In this document: piece by piece, positions 25,039-36,173 of the stretch
Layout of the letters: each line of letters begins with the position of its first letter
Numbering within the stretch: the first letter of the stretch is position 1
From: Cylicocyclus nassatus
Lineage: Eukaryota; Nematoda; Chromadorea; Rhabditida; Strongylidae
Assembly: GCA_958299035.1 (NCBI GenBank)
Contig: CATQJL010000112.1
Location: 18,575,361-18,639,360 of the forward strand
DNA: 64,000 nt
Direction of reading: 5' to 3'
The notes under the pieces: model-generated
The model's database searches: none
Seen by the model: only the letters and a program-made list of their open reading frames with translations
Told to the model about the DNA's origin: nothing
Program-made: the position numbers and the translations under genes

Positions 25039-25898
25039 ATGCTCGAGGATGTGCAAGCGAAACCGTATGAAGAAGAGGCTCCAAAAAAGGAGGTCCCGAT
25101 GCGCGTTGGTAAAATGATACTCGACCCGAAGAAATTGGGTGAAGAAGTTCTCGAGAATGAAGAAAAGAAAAAACCTGCCAGTGAACCTGCTGAAGTAGAG
25201 GTTGATGTAGAGGAGGATGATGTAATGATACAGAAAGATCCACCACAAAAAAGGACAAAGCCAAAAAGGACAAAGCCGTTACCAAGTGAGCCATCTCAGG
25301 ATAAAGATAAAGAGAAAGTTAAAGATAAAGATCATGTTGAGTAAGTGTTGGGTTGTATAGAAACGATTCATTGCACGCAGACTGTACGCTCTGCGCCGAG
25401 TGAGGCAGTTTCGTTCAGAAGAGACTGTAGACGGTGAGAGGGATGATATTGCGCTTGATCGCAGAGTTGCAGCGTACGCACTGGCGTCCTGTCTCTGCGT
25501 GCGATGACTCGCCTATAGTCGCTATATTTTGTTTTTGAAAACACTCTAGAGATTTAGATCTGTGACTGTTGATATCTACGAAATGACTGGCCCAAAACCT
25601 AAGAAACCATCAGAGAAGGAACCTAAGAAACCTTTAGAGAAGGAACCTAAGACAGCTAAAGCAGTAACTCCAAAAGACACCAAAAAAGCAGCAAAAACTC
25701 CGTAAGTCAATCCCTTATTCGCCTTCAAGAATAAATTGAATCAATAATACTTTGTAGAAAAAAGAAATCCAAAAGAACTCCGCATTCGAAAACACCGTAA
25801 GTGAAAGAAGCAAATATGTATACATTTGACGATACAGAAAATTTAGCAAGAAGAAGAAAAATAAGAAAACGTCACACAGAAAGAGGAAACATGAATAA
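25039..25898 (+). CDS. Lysine/glutamate-rich protein of unknown function
   Basis: Four exons join in frame: 25039-25340, 25558-25701, 25758-25796, 25847-25898, giving 178 residues. All donors are GTAAGT-type. The chosen ATG follows an AAATTAG acceptor-like site by three bases, as expected for a trans-spliced leader or a preceding non-coding exon. The protein is highly charged and low complexity: an acidic first half (EEEAPKKEVPMRVGKMILDP), tandem PKKPSEKEPKKPLEKEPK motifs, and a very basic C-terminus (KKKKNKKTSHRKRKHE) resembling a nuclear localisation signal. No domain is recognised. AATAAA overlaps the stop codon at 25,894-25,899. The second exon uses the acceptor GATTTAG, because the nearer one puts a stop in frame. 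Confidence 0.55.
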
Positions 25899-25989
25899 AA
25901 CAGGGCCTTCACCGTCTGTATATGTGGAACGAAACAATTTTCAAATACTCAACATCTCGAAAACATTAAAGTTTTCCAGAGAATTGTTG

Positions 25990-26260
25990 TGTTGTTGTCG
26001 TTCTGGCTGGAGCTTTGCAGATAAGACCCAGTTCAGAGGTTCATGTGCTGGCACAGCTCCGGCGTTGTGCCAGTGCCGTTCTAGCGCCGTGCTAGCGTCG
26101 TGCCAGAAACCACGTGGAGCAACGTGCGCTGGTTCTCGAAAATCGCTAGTAGGGTTACCGTATGAGGCTAGCACGGCCTTAATACGGTGCTGGTACGGAA
26201 CTCTGAACGCACTCCAAAGGGCATAGGGCTCTTGATTAAGGCAGTCGCCAATCACTTAGC
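25990..26260. repeat. GTGCCAGCGCCGTGC-type dispersed repeat, copy 1
   Basis: A GC-rich stretch with repeated, imperfectly inverted units of TGCCAG..CGTGCTAGC. Similar stretches occur at about 27,037-27,205, 30,105-30,260 and 54,470-54,610. It has no coding sense. Confidence 0.55.
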
Positions 26261-26491
26261 CAGATTATCCATTATTGATCACGTACCGTAATCGGCGCTG
26301 ATTGGTCCTTTCGGAAGAGCACGGTTGCGCTTTTCTACATTGAGTCTTTTGACCCAGACAGATCATTCGAGCTGCTGCAGCAATGATTTTATTAGAACAG
26401 TCACTTACTAATTAAGAAGCGAGATACCCAAATGATTCTGTTCTGTCACGCCTTTGCAGCCATCGAGACCCGACTTGCCAAGGAGACTGAA

Positions 26492-26676
26492 GGGCCGGGC
26501 ATACTTCACGCATAACTCACTGTAAGAACATTTCAAATGCACAAAAGATAGGGCATTTTGTCAACCCACGTAAGTTATATACACCATGCATGTGCAGTTT
26601 GCTAGTGTTGGATCTGAAGACCCTGGCACTGCCAAATCGCGTCGCAACTGAAATCGCTTGAAGTATGCCCGGCCTT
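26492..26676. mobile_element. Foldback MITE, family C copy 2
   Basis: The ends GGGCCGGGCATACTTCACGC and the complement GAAGTATGCCCGGCC match the element at 22,854-23,083. The interior (TAACTCACTGTAAG.. and GTTTGCTAGTGTTGGATCTGA) is also shared. Confidence 0.75.
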
Positions 26677-27036
26677 CTAGACAAACGCATACAGTATCGT
26701 AGAGCCATTTGTAACTTGAAATGCTTGTTGCACAAGACACGCGCTATCTCACGGTTCTTCGATTATTACCTGTTGATTTTCGAAGAGTCCTTCCTTGTTT
26801 TCTTCTCTCCTTAAGCTTGATCGGATGAATATGAATTAGCAGCACGTAGTTCCACAATATTGGTTAGTTACTAGCGAGGTGTCATCGGTTGCTTTGTGCA
26901 GTGTGCAGACTCAAACAGTAGATGGTTCGCTCATATACTATGTAGTTCATAAATTGCAAATTCATAGTCCGAATTTGGAACAGCATCTTTTGTTTTGAGA
27001 AAAGGAATGTGTGATGGTAAAGAATCTAGCTTTAGA

Positions 27037-27205
27037 CAGCGTTCAGTGCGGAGTTGTGCCAGCACCGTGCCAGCGCTGTGCTAAAAATCCAGGTGCAAGC
27101 ACGCCGTATCGATCGACCAACGTTTCAGCATTGCGCTAGCACGACTATGGTAAGCGCTAGAACGGTTCTGGCCGAGCGCTGGCACGTTCAACTCCGGACA
27201 CAGCC
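27037..27205. repeat. GTGCCAGCGCCGTGC-type dispersed repeat, copy 2
   Basis: The ends carry CGGAGTTGTGCC and the complement GGCACGTTCAACTCCG, giving a weak inverted structure around repeated GCGCTAGCACG motifs. Confidence 0.55.
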
Positions 27206-27438
27206 ACAGTGTGAGAAGAATAAGTGAAACAAAGTGTCAATACTTTATTGTATAAAGATTGAGACGAGGTTGAAAGCGAAATATAAGGATAGCAGCAATT
27301 TCCACTTCATTAATATAGTGAAGCATTTCAAGAGGTTGTTTTGACATCATCTAGAGTTTTCCAGTCACCAAGTTGTATCTCCATCTTTCTGCAATGTTGC
27401 GTTTGATTGAATGAATTCAAAAAGGACTGTAGTGATGC

Positions 27439-27816
27439 TTACTTTTCCTCTTGTTCAGCTGATACTTGCGTAGGTTCTGTCGAGTTCGAGTCTTGGGAGG
27501 TACTTTCTGGTGGGCCGAGTAGTTCGTAGATATTCTTATCCCCTCTAAAGCAGTATCTACATAAAATTATGAAGATGTTGAATATCAGGAAAACTCGCTT
27601 TTTTCCATCAACAGGAGCTTGATCTGAGCTTTTGCTTTGCTGATCTTTTTCTTTTGAATGATCCTTGACGGCATCTTTCTTGCGATCTTTCTTCTTTTTG
27701 CCATGTTCTTTACTTTTTGCTTTCTTCACATATGGTTTTGCTAGTACATATTCGCTTTGCTGCTTCTCCACTCCATTATCAATCTCTTTCTTTAGTTGAG
27801 GTAGCGGTCCATCCAT
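27439..27816 (-). CDS. Lysine-rich hypothetical protein, probably 5'-incomplete
   Basis: The frame from the first ATG (27816) to the stop encodes about 125 residues. Residues 1-90 are strongly charged (KKAKSKEHGKKKKDRKKD). A short hydrophobic stretch, VFLIFNIFIIL, follows, then an acidic Ser/Thr-rich tail. The frame stays open upstream to an AG at about 27,893 (CAATCACTAG), so an upstream exon probably exists. The motif LAKPYVKKAK loosely echoes QAKPYEEEAPKK of the plus-strand gene at 25,039. The hydrophobic stretch could instead be a mis-called intron, but no in-frame GT/AG removal works. No family is recognised. Confidence 0.4.
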   Translation of the reverse strand: MDGPLPQLKKEIDNGVEKQQSEYVLAKPYVKKAKSKEHGKKKKDRKKDAVKDHSKEKDQQSKSSDQAPVDGKKRVFLIFNIFIILCRYCFRGDKNIYELLGPPESTSQDSNSTEPTQVSAEQEEK

Positions 27817-28119
27817 CTTCCAGTATGTTTTGGAGTTCGTGGCCGAGCAAGTGAGCACAACTTCCAGACGGGCACAAATACGTAAAACTGAACCTTCTAG
27901 TGATTGACATTATATGAGTTTTTCAAAGGATTATCACAATCAATGAAAAACAGATTTACTGGAAGGTTCACTGAATGCGAAACGATTGCAGGTAGAAGTG
28001 AAGAATTTAGAAGAAAGTCGTGATGCTTGAAAAGGAATAGGGCATCATACAGCACCCCAAAAATCGGTCCATCCACATCTGGAAATTGCATTGGACTGGA
28101 CTCGCGACAAAAATTTTTC

Positions 28120-28268
28120 TTTCTAATGAAGGTGCGCGGCGTTAGCCACGCACTCCGAAAGATTTTTTGGGATGTTTCCCAAAATTTTCCCGGGCTCCTG
28201 ACCCCAAAATTTTAGGAAAAGGGGGCGTGGCGTCAGCTCGGTTGCCGTGTAAATTTTGCAGACTCGCA
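28120..28268. repeat. Dispersed TGGGATGTTTCCCAAAATTTT repeat
   Basis: The stretch with GTTAGCCACGCACTCCG and GGATGTTTCCCAAAATTTT resembles sequences near 46,680, 54,975-55,340 and 57,100-57,180. It is an unnamed family and is non-coding. Confidence 0.4.
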
Positions 28269-28271
28269 TTA

Positions 28272-28474
28272 GGCCCCGGACAGACTTCACGCGATTTGAT
28301 CGTCGCGACTCAATCGCCGACATTTCCATTCATTTTCATTTCACATTCAAAAATTTCGGGCTGGAAAAGTATCACAACCGAAATGCAAGTTGATCGGCAT
28401 GGAATGATGTAAGAACAGTTGTCTCGTCGCGATTCAGTCGCGACGATCAAATCGCGTGAAGTCTGTCCGGGGCC
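28272..28474. mobile_element. Harbinger-like foldback MITE with TTA duplication
   Basis: This 203-bp element has long terminal inverted repeats beginning GGCCCCGGACAGACTTCACG. It is flanked by TTA on both sides (28,269-28,271 and 28,475-28,477). The three-base TWA-type target duplication fits PIF/Harbinger MITEs. No coding. Confidence 0.7.
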
Positions 28475-28769
28475 TTAAGTTACAAATGATTTCGGGATAC
28501 TATAATTTTTGAGATAGTATTTCTCATTCTATACGCCTTTTGGGATCCAGCAGAACAGAAAGATAACAGTGCCAACGTTTTGGTTTTGTAGATTATTCAG
28601 ATTGACACTGCCGTCAAGATAATACGATAACATCAGCAGAATCGGACCATAAAATGGTACTGCCCGAAACACTGTAGACTTGGAATAAGAAAGTATAATA
28701 TAGATACCGGCAGAACTTTCGAATGAAAAAGAAATTTTATTTCAAAAAAAATTAAGTCAAGAATCAACA

Positions 28770-28775
28770 TTTATT
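28770..28775 (-). terminator. Polyadenylation signal of the H4 gene
   Basis: AATAAA on the minus strand lies 18 bases past the stop codon. No replication-dependent histone stem-loop (GGC..TTTT..GCC type) is visible between the stop and this signal. Confidence 0.6.
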
Positions 28776-28792
28776 TACAGTTCTTGCATCCA

Positions 28793-29104
28793 TCATCCAC
28801 CAAAACCATATAAAGTTCGTCCTTGACGTTTCAACGCATACACGACATCCATGGCGGTTACGGTACTTCGCCTTGCGTGTTCGCAATAAGTGACCGCGTC
28901 GCGAATCACGCACGACAGAAAAGTTCGCAGCACGTCGCGAGTCTCAGCATAGATCAGGCCGGAGATTCGCTTAACGCCGGCGCGTCGAGCGAGCCGGCGA
29001 ATGGCTGGCTTCGTGATTCCTTGAATCGGCTCGTTACGGAACTTCTTGTGTCGTTTCGAAGTGCATTTGCCGAGGCCTTTGCCAAAACTAGGTGTGACCG
29101 TCAT
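28793..29104 (-). CDS. Divergent histone H4
   Basis: An intronless 103-residue frame is colinear with histone H4. The core is recognisable end to end: [53 protein letters not shown] and RTLYGFGG. It differs from canonical H4 mainly in the tail ([20 protein letters not shown]) and in the alpha-2 helix ([13 protein letters not shown] instead of EETRGVLKVFLEN). Numbering from the mature protein, Arg3 and Lys5 are lost, while Lys8, Lys12, Lys16 and Lys20 remain. It sits alone, not in a histone cluster. It is followed within 18 bases by AATAAA with no stem-loop, and preceded by a TATA box. It could be a replacement-type variant or a decaying copy; the open frame argues for use. Confidence 0.85.
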   Translation of the reverse strand: MTVTPSFGKGLGKCTSKRHKKFRNEPIQGITKPAIRRLARRAGVKRISGLIYAETRDVLRTFLSCVIRDAVTYCEHARRSTVTAMDVVYALKRQGRTLYGFGG

Positions 29105-29140
29105 TGGAGTGAAGAATGAGCACAGTAGGATAAGAATGAG

Positions 29141-29148
29141 CTTTTATA
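29141..29148 (-). promoter_or_regulatory. TATA box of the H4 gene
   Basis: TATAAAAG on the minus strand is 37 bases upstream of the ATG, which leaves a very short 5' leader as is usual for histone genes. Confidence 0.5.
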
Positions 29149-29354
29149 TGGGTGATACGTTGGCCTTATTTTAAGACTTGAACTAACTTGTTAGGAATTT
29201 CGGGGGGGGGGGGAGGGGAGGGAAAATATGCAAAGACGGCATTACGTGCAAAACGCAAGCAACCTCAAGCACCGCCCACTTCTACGCCGTTCCACTATAT
29301 CGCGTCGGGACCTGCATTGAATACTGTGTATCTCTAAATATGTTAATCAAATTT

Positions 29355-32300
29355 TTATCCCAATGATTGTAATTCCAGATTTTTGTCTGCTGCACAGAGT
29401 CCTTCTTCTGCTATGCAAGAGTAATTTTCCGAACATTCGTCATCATTTTGGCATGGTTGTCCTACTTCGTAAACGGCTTCTTCTCTGTGATTTCCACTGA
29501 AAAGGTAAGTTTGATTTTGTGATTGCTTCAGTTTTGAAAAAGCTGGTTTATACTTACCCTGGGCTATAATGGCAAACAACCATTTGCATATTCGGGCATA
29601 AAGATACCGCACATCCGACACGTTGAGTCTTACCACAAGCCATCTGGAACGGTTGTAATCTTTTTTCAAATTTTAAAAGCATACAAATTATCGAAAACTT
29701 GTTTTGGCATAACTCACACAGAAAAGTTTTTGGATTTATCTGCTGAAATATCCAACAAGTAAGTGACTTATCATCTATACCCCCCCCCCCCCTAATCGGA
29801 TGTTTACTCAAGCATTTGCTATGAGTTGCTTAAATTGGAGGCTCAAAATCGTAAGATGACGTGACTCATATGTTAAAATGCGGTTGTCTAAGTCAAAATA
29901 GGTCAAAATAGCTTTTTAGATGTTTTCTCGGTGATTTATTATAGTTTGCGAATGTATACCTGGGTGAAATGTCCTATAAGAACTCCTTTCTTGTTCCATA
30001 CATCATCCGTTAGAACAGCATCCGCTGGCATGCCATACTCTTCCAGTTCTCTCCACCAGACTTCGAAGGCCTAAAAACCAGCGATTTTATAATATTCCTT
30101 ACTCATTAGACAGCATCCAGAGTTTCCTGTGCCTGTGCCGCACCGCCGTGCCAGCGCCATGCTGAATCCTACTTGCACGCGCCCTGCATCGATTGATCAA
30201 AATTCCGGCACAGCGCTGGAGCGACGTTGGCATGGCGTTGGAATGGAAGTCAAGGTCGCATCAGAGATGCTGCGTTTAAGTTTTTTGCTGTAATGGTGAA
30301 GCATACCGTGTGCAATAATGATGTTGTTTCCCAATTTTTCAACGACGTCATGTACAAATTTTGTCCTTGATCGGGTCGCTCCCATGAGTTCGAGTGCTCA
30401 AATCTGCATTTGTTGGCCCATTCTTGAGCATATCTTTCAAGTTTACAATCGTATTCCTGTGAACATCGTTGTTTAGCATCTTTTCCTCGTGAAAATATTC
30501 TTAGAAGTATGAAAAGAGATATAGTGGGGGTTATCGAAGACTGACCAATTTGAGCATGTTTTTGGCACCTATTTGATTTCTTTTGATCTCCCCATTGAAT
30601 TCCAGCCCTCTTGCGAGACGTGATCTGAAAATTTTTCATTTATATACAGGGATCTTGATGAATTAGTCGATGAGCGAATTTTAGATTTTTTTGAGGATCA
30701 AATTGTAACAAAGTAGAGGGTTAAAAAGGCTAAAAAGTTTATAGTGTAATCATTAGAAAAAAAGTTGCCTACACTAGAAAATACGAAATAAGGGAAGATA
30801 GAAAGAAACGAAAAAAAACTCTGAGGAGGAAAAAGGATGCTTTTGTGTGGAACCGAAGCTCAGGAACTTATACTTGATTTTCACCATACCTGTAATGATT
30901 ATGAATGTCCACAGAGTAATTTCTTGAATAATCGGTCATGCTCAGTCCTGCACCACCGCACATTCCATTACTGATTCTGTCTGGAACGTAAAATTTCCAA
31001 GTGTTAGTCACGATAATGCGAAAAATCAGATCATCTACGATAATGTGAAATTTCTTTTATTGTCTGATTTCTGCGCTCTGCTAATTTAGGTGATCCTCAT
31101 CCTTCTCAGATAAGTCAGGAAATTGAAATGTGAGGTATAAAACCATGCCAATAACTTGACTTGATTTGTGTAGTTGCAGATTTCTAAATGGTCTAACTTT
31201 CAAACACTTCGAATAAGTACTGTAAAAAAATTTTCGAGTTCGTAACAATTAAGAAGTTGTTGAAAACAAATTTCCGGTACCGCTACCGATTACCGTAAAA
31301 CAGTTTTTTTCTGTATTTCTTGAAAAATAGCCATTTTTATATTTCTCATGAACTTGGACTTTTTATGATTCTTGAAATTTGCCAAAAAAAATTCAAAAAA
31401 AAATCCAAAAAATTCGAATTGGATTTTTTATGTGTGAGCATATATTGTGCTAGAACCCTTCGGATAATCTGAAGATGGCAGAAATTTTTTGAGAAACTTC
31501 TGCAGATCTTTCCTTTCAAGTATAAGAAAACTTAAGTTACGACCTGATATTAGCGTTACGTTTTTAGTTCTTTTTTTACCTTCAGGAATATCTGGAGCTT
31601 GGCAGAGTCCCAAAGGTGCTAAGCATCTAGATTTGGGATATGTGGTACAGTCTTCATCTCGTTTGCATGATGGTCCTGGCTCATAGATTATACGGTTCTC
31701 AATGTTAACTCTAAAAAAAGCCAAAAATTCCTATATACGGTTAAACGTGAGAAAGTTACTACTTTGTGTTGTAAACACAAGTAAAAATAGCTCGAATAGA
31801 GTCGCAAAGAGTGTAAGAGCATCCAATTCGCGTCGTCATTCCTTTTGCCATCTGCAAGAAAAATACGAATTTTTATAAGCTTGTACGCCTTTGAAATTTT
31901 CAGTTACCTTTTATCTTACTGTCTCAATACCTACCGTTGTTCAAAAATTCAAAAATTGGAACCTTAATACCAAACCTCTCGAAATCTATTTTTTATTTTT
32001 CAATGATTTTAGTACCTTTCATTTATAGGTCTCAAGACCTATCGTTACAAAAATTCAAAAAATCGAAACCTGTGAAAGCTTAAAAGAAATTCATGAACTT
32101 TTGAAAGTCTAATCTTTTTTACTTTTTTGTAAAAATTTTGGTGTAAAAGAATAACATACATTCGCCCATCCGAAATATTTCTGCCGATTAAAGTAACGAT
32201 TTTTACTATCGACATTCCCATTGCGTTTATACTCCAACCACCATGATCTCATTGAGTCGTCTATGTGTTTCGTAACGTTGTCTCCTCGAATTGCTACATG

Positions 32301-33421
32301 AATCCTGAAAAATTCCAACAATTTTTCCTTTTTTAAAAATGCTTGAATTTCACAAACCGCTTCACGAGTTGTAATCCCAGAGGAATATTTCTTGTTTTTT
32401 CATATGGTGTAGTATACCTGGGACAGTCATGTGCCCATATACGAGCCATCTGCTCTAGTTCGCAATCCCATTTCTAGACATTAGGAATTAGACATTAGGA
32501 AGTTTACAAAATATTGTGGAGACAAACCAGTAGATAGATATTTTTTCCGCTGGACATCAATCCTAGTCCTTCTTTGTTTTGTTGACGTCCTTGTGCAAGT
32601 TTGCTTCTCAAACGGTTATGAGTGAAAAGTACGAAGTCTCGATGTTCGGGTGTCATTGTTGAACCAGTACAATTCTCATTTTCATGGGTAGCTGAAATGT
32701 ACACGCGATTTTGGAGATTTTTACAGCTTAATCTGGATGTCGAAATTCAAAGGAAATTTTAGCAATTGTCTAATAATATTTTTCAGTTTCACGATGTTTG
32801 AAGTTCTTTGTTGTTTAGAAAACAACTGGTCTGCTAAAAGTGTATGCAAAATTGCAATTAACATTTTCCTTGAGCAATGATAATGCCATTTATAAAATTT
32901 CAGTTCTGGCTAATCATCCAAAATTTTTTTTAGGTCGAAAAATATACCAACTCATTTGTTTAATTTTGGGATAAAGTTTGTTACATTGTCTAAATAATTA
33001 TAATAACTATTACGCCATAAATATCGATAAATAATTATATAGTAATTCATTGGTTTTGTTGTAAATTTGAAAATTTCCAATTTTACACGAAATTTTTTTT
33101 TACCCTCATCTTTGATGAATTTTTTGCACTGTATGCACTCACAACTAGTGAAAAGATCATTTCCCGAGAAATCACTGCCCTCTTCGTTGTCGTCGGGCAG
33201 TCCGTGAGTGAGCAAAGCTATCAGTTCTGGATCTTCGGTTTGGGCCTAAAATGGAAATACTACACTTGATATTTCGCCATCAATTTTTATCGTGTTTTTT
33301 ATAATGAGTTTTTTTTCAGTGCATGATTAGTCATTTATTATCTGCTAAAATCCACTGGACCACCTACCCTAGCAGTATGGGTCATAAATAACACAACCAT
33401 GATCCACGGTATGAGCATCAT
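29355..33421 (-). CDS. Two-domain CAP/SCP secreted protein (ASP-1-like)
   Basis: Thirteen exons (minus): 33421-33368, 33245-33104, 32691-32528, 32473-32418, 32304-32160, 31851-31763, 31710-31580, 30980-30890, 30624-30546, 30456-30307, 30070-29960, 29643-29558, 29496-29355. They encode 479 residues. Residues 1-18 are a signal peptide (MMLIPWIMVVLFMTHTAR), followed by an acidic Cys-containing segment. CAP domain 1 is about 75-220 (FVLFTHNRLRSKLAQG, KWDCELEQMA, SWWLEY). A Cys-rich hinge is at 225-260. CAP domain 2 is about 275-435 (IHNHYRSRLARG, GQNLY, HFTQMACGKTQRVGC, VVCHYSPGGN), with a Cys-rich tail after it. This is the architecture of Ancylostoma-secreted protein 1, a hookworm excretory-secretory protein linked to larval activation and host contact. 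Domain 1 lacks the His of the HFTQ motif (it reads YFGWAN) and looks degenerate; domain 2 is intact. Exon phases agree throughout. Confidence 0.92.
30105..30260. repeat. GTGCCAGCGCC-type repeat in an ASP intron
   Basis: CACCGCCGTGCCAGCGCCATGC and GGAGCGACGTTGGCATGG units lie within the intron between exons 10 and 11 of the ASP gene. It belongs to the family seen at 25,990, 27,037 and 54,470. Confidence 0.5.
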
Positions 33422-35159
33422 GACGGGAGCAATTTCTGGATTCTCTCAAATGGCTGAAATTAGGATTAAGCATATTTATGTACATGACTACTTAATCGCG
33501 CGAATAGAAATCATATAAATCGCTAGAGAAATGACATTTATTAGGCGAAATCAAACTTTTGGCACAACCTTTTAAAAATTCTTACTCCTCTTGATTGAAG
33601 GAAGTATCTATATACCAGTGGTCAACGCAAAAATAAGTGATGACATATGTCAAAGCAAGTTCATAAAGTCACGATGTCGATTTGACACTTACTAATTGTC
33701 GTAAAGAACTGAAAAATAGCAATAAATTCCGATACTGTCAGAACTGTAAGTTTTATGGCCCATTCTTTGTAGCAAATAGTTATTTTCAAGCAGAGGAACA
33801 ATTTTTGTCACATTTTGAAAAAACTTTGAGATTCTTTAGAAGCTTTGATGACTAGATACCATTGTTACTTAGACTTATAACTTTGTGTCATGGACTACTT
33901 CCATGTTCTGAAAAACCTCTGACAAATATCCATACTTTTCCAGAAAAATTTACCTTACATCTACGCAAATTTTGTGAAAAGCTTTTCCTTTTGTTTGATA
34001 TCTAAATAATCATAACTGTCATATAACTTCTACATGATAAATGTGTATTACACCCGTAGCTATCTTACGATGGGAAATTTATCAGTTATAATATTTACAA
34101 GTTGTATGGCTTCGAGCTACCAAGAAAGAGAATCAAAGTCAAATAAGGTCTAGAAAATCAAAGGAGAGATCACATGCCAGTTAAGGTATCTGTAAAGACG
34201 AAAGTAATTGGATGTGTGTCTCTTGTCTCTTGAAAGCTTGTTATCCAGTCTTAGTGAGAAGCGGTTCTGTTAAGAACATGGGAAAGCAGAACCAAACACT
34301 CGAAGATTACATAACAGATCACATCGAGCTATAATAACAACACTCGGTCACAATCAAAGATTTAATGGCATCGTTGATTTAACAGGTTTCGCTTTGCAGT
34401 GTTGGATTAGGAAAGATTAACCTAAATATATAACTCGTAACTTTTGAAGTACTAGGTCTACCATAAACTTTGTCACACTTGGAAGGAAAAAACTCTACAA
34501 CCTTTTCAAAAGATTTTTTTCTCAACTCCAGATTGCGTGGAGGGTTGCAGTTTTTCAACTTATACATGTCACACGTAAGAAATCCAGTTTTTAAATTTTT
34601 ACAGAATTTTTGAACTATTTTTGGCAAATTAGTTGCGTTATTGCAGAGCCTAGGCTTCCAAACTGCCTTCGAATTAGTACTGATGTCCTCGGAAGTGCAT
34701 AAAGTATCTTAGAGAATAAAAATTAAGAATGGGGGAATTTCAAGAGAAAAAAATGGAGAATGAAACGCTGTCAAAAAATTGCTTTTACATTTAAATTTAC
34801 TGCAACCCGCATCCGCAAAGATATATGCGAGATATAAGACTTTGCTAGTGTTCCTAGAATTTTTTTAGAGAAAAATGAAAAGTGTCACAAAACTTTTGTC
34901 ATACCCAGCATTGAAGGAGTTAACTGCGGAGCAGTTTTTAACCACAGTCACATGTCCTCTTAATACTGACAATTTTTAATTTTCTTTCAGTCATTTCCCT
35001 TCTCGAGTTAGTTACATCTTAAGAAACAGTTTGTTGAAAAACAGTCTGCGCATATTATTTATTCAGCAAACATTCATTGTTAGAATATTGGTTGTGATTC
35101 AGTCACAACTGTTTTACTCTTTACTAGTGCAACCAAAATGACTCTTAATGCCTAATCAA
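33422..35159. other. Intergenic region upstream of the ASP gene
   Basis: AT-rich sequence without recognisable exons or repeats. It separates the zinc-finger gene stop (35,160) from the ASP start and presumably holds the ASP promoter. A minus-strand frame at 34,379-34,627 shows no family features or splice context and is not called. Confidence 0.5.
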
Positions 35160-36173
35160 TTACGGATCATGACTTCTTAATTTGCTCTTTATATTCTGCC
35201 CTAAAGAATGTAGCTGTAGGTGTCGTTCGAAATGTGATGGTTGCTCAAACTGGATGCTGCAGCATGGACATTGGATTCTGTAAGGTAGTATTGTAAATGC
35301 GATTGGGCACATTTATGAAAACGATTTTGAGAGAAAAAACTTCGTCAACCGTGTTGAGAAAGGCCACATTTTTGAAAAGAATTTTGAGTGAAAAAATTTC
35401 GATAATCATATAAAAGACACTTCTTATCTCCTTAAAAAAATTTTTTGAGTTTTCGTCATGGAGGACATAACGAGAAAGCAAATGCTTCTCGATTATTTTA
35501 TATGAAATAAAAATAGAAAAGAGAACTCACAGCTTGAATGAGACCATTATCTCTTTTCCATGTACTTCCAACAGATGTTCGACGATATTTCGTTCTGTCT
35601 GGAATTGATCTTGGGTTTTTGTAGACTCAACTGTGTTTTCTTAGTTCTTTTGTAAATGTATCTAAATTTTACAAACCTCTCCGCAATAGCCGCATAGCAT
35701 CTTATTCTTTCCTTGGAAATGACCATAATAAACGTTTCGCAAAGCTACATCATGTTCCATCAACGAATGTCTTTCCAGCGATGAATAACAGAGAAATCTA
35801 TAATGAATTTGTTTTGGTTTTTTGCGCATAAAAATTTTTCGGAGACGAATATTAAGAACTCACGTTTTGCAGCAGTTATCGCAGTTTATTCGTGGGTACT
35901 CTTCTTCCATTCTTAGCGGTGAAATATGCAGTAACTGGCAATGAGCGTCCTTCAAATGATTTTTTTTAGCAATTTCGGTTTAAGATGTACCTGGAGATGG
36001 GCAATAAGCTGATCCGAGCGGATAACGCTATCGCAAAGAGCACAGAAATCGTGTGAAGGTAGCAAATCACAAAGTGACCTTGAAACAGGAAATTAGATTA
36101 AGAAATGGTTTTTTATGAGTGTATATTTGCAATCTCACCTGCAAAATTCCACGCGAGCTCGATAGCTGGACAT
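35160..36173 (-). CDS. Three-finger C2H2 zinc-finger protein
   Basis: Six exons (minus): 36173-36139, 36078-35991, 35949-35864, 35797-35677, 35598-35531, 35256-35160. They join in frame to 164 residues. Three C2H2 fingers are visible: C24-C27-H39-H44, C64-C67-H80-H85 and C105-C108-H118-H123, each with CxxC and H-x4-H spacing. A fourth half-finger, SHFERHLQLH, near the C-terminus lacks its Cys pair. Linkers are long and not TGEKP-like, so this is not a classic DNA-binding array and could bind RNA or protein. Exon 2 uses an unusual CAAG acceptor, chosen because it keeps the frame. The orthologue is not identified. The start ATG encodes MSSYRARVEFC; a further upstream exon is possible. Confidence 0.75.

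Larger units (their letters stand above)
25899..27438. other. Region between convergent lysine-rich genes
   Basis: No gene is recognised. It contains two copies of the GTGCCAGCGCC repeat (25,990-26,260 and 27,037-27,205) and the family C MITE (26,492-26,676). The rest is anonymous. Confidence 0.5.

Noticed and set aside
27577..27615. Intron inside the minus lysine-rich gene around the hydrophobic stretch
   Set aside because: GT and AG are present, but both possible removals bring a stop codon into frame.
34379..34627. Minus-strand frame as an extra exon of the ASP gene
   Set aside because: The ASP signal peptide exon at 33,421 already gives a complete start, and this frame has no CAP features.
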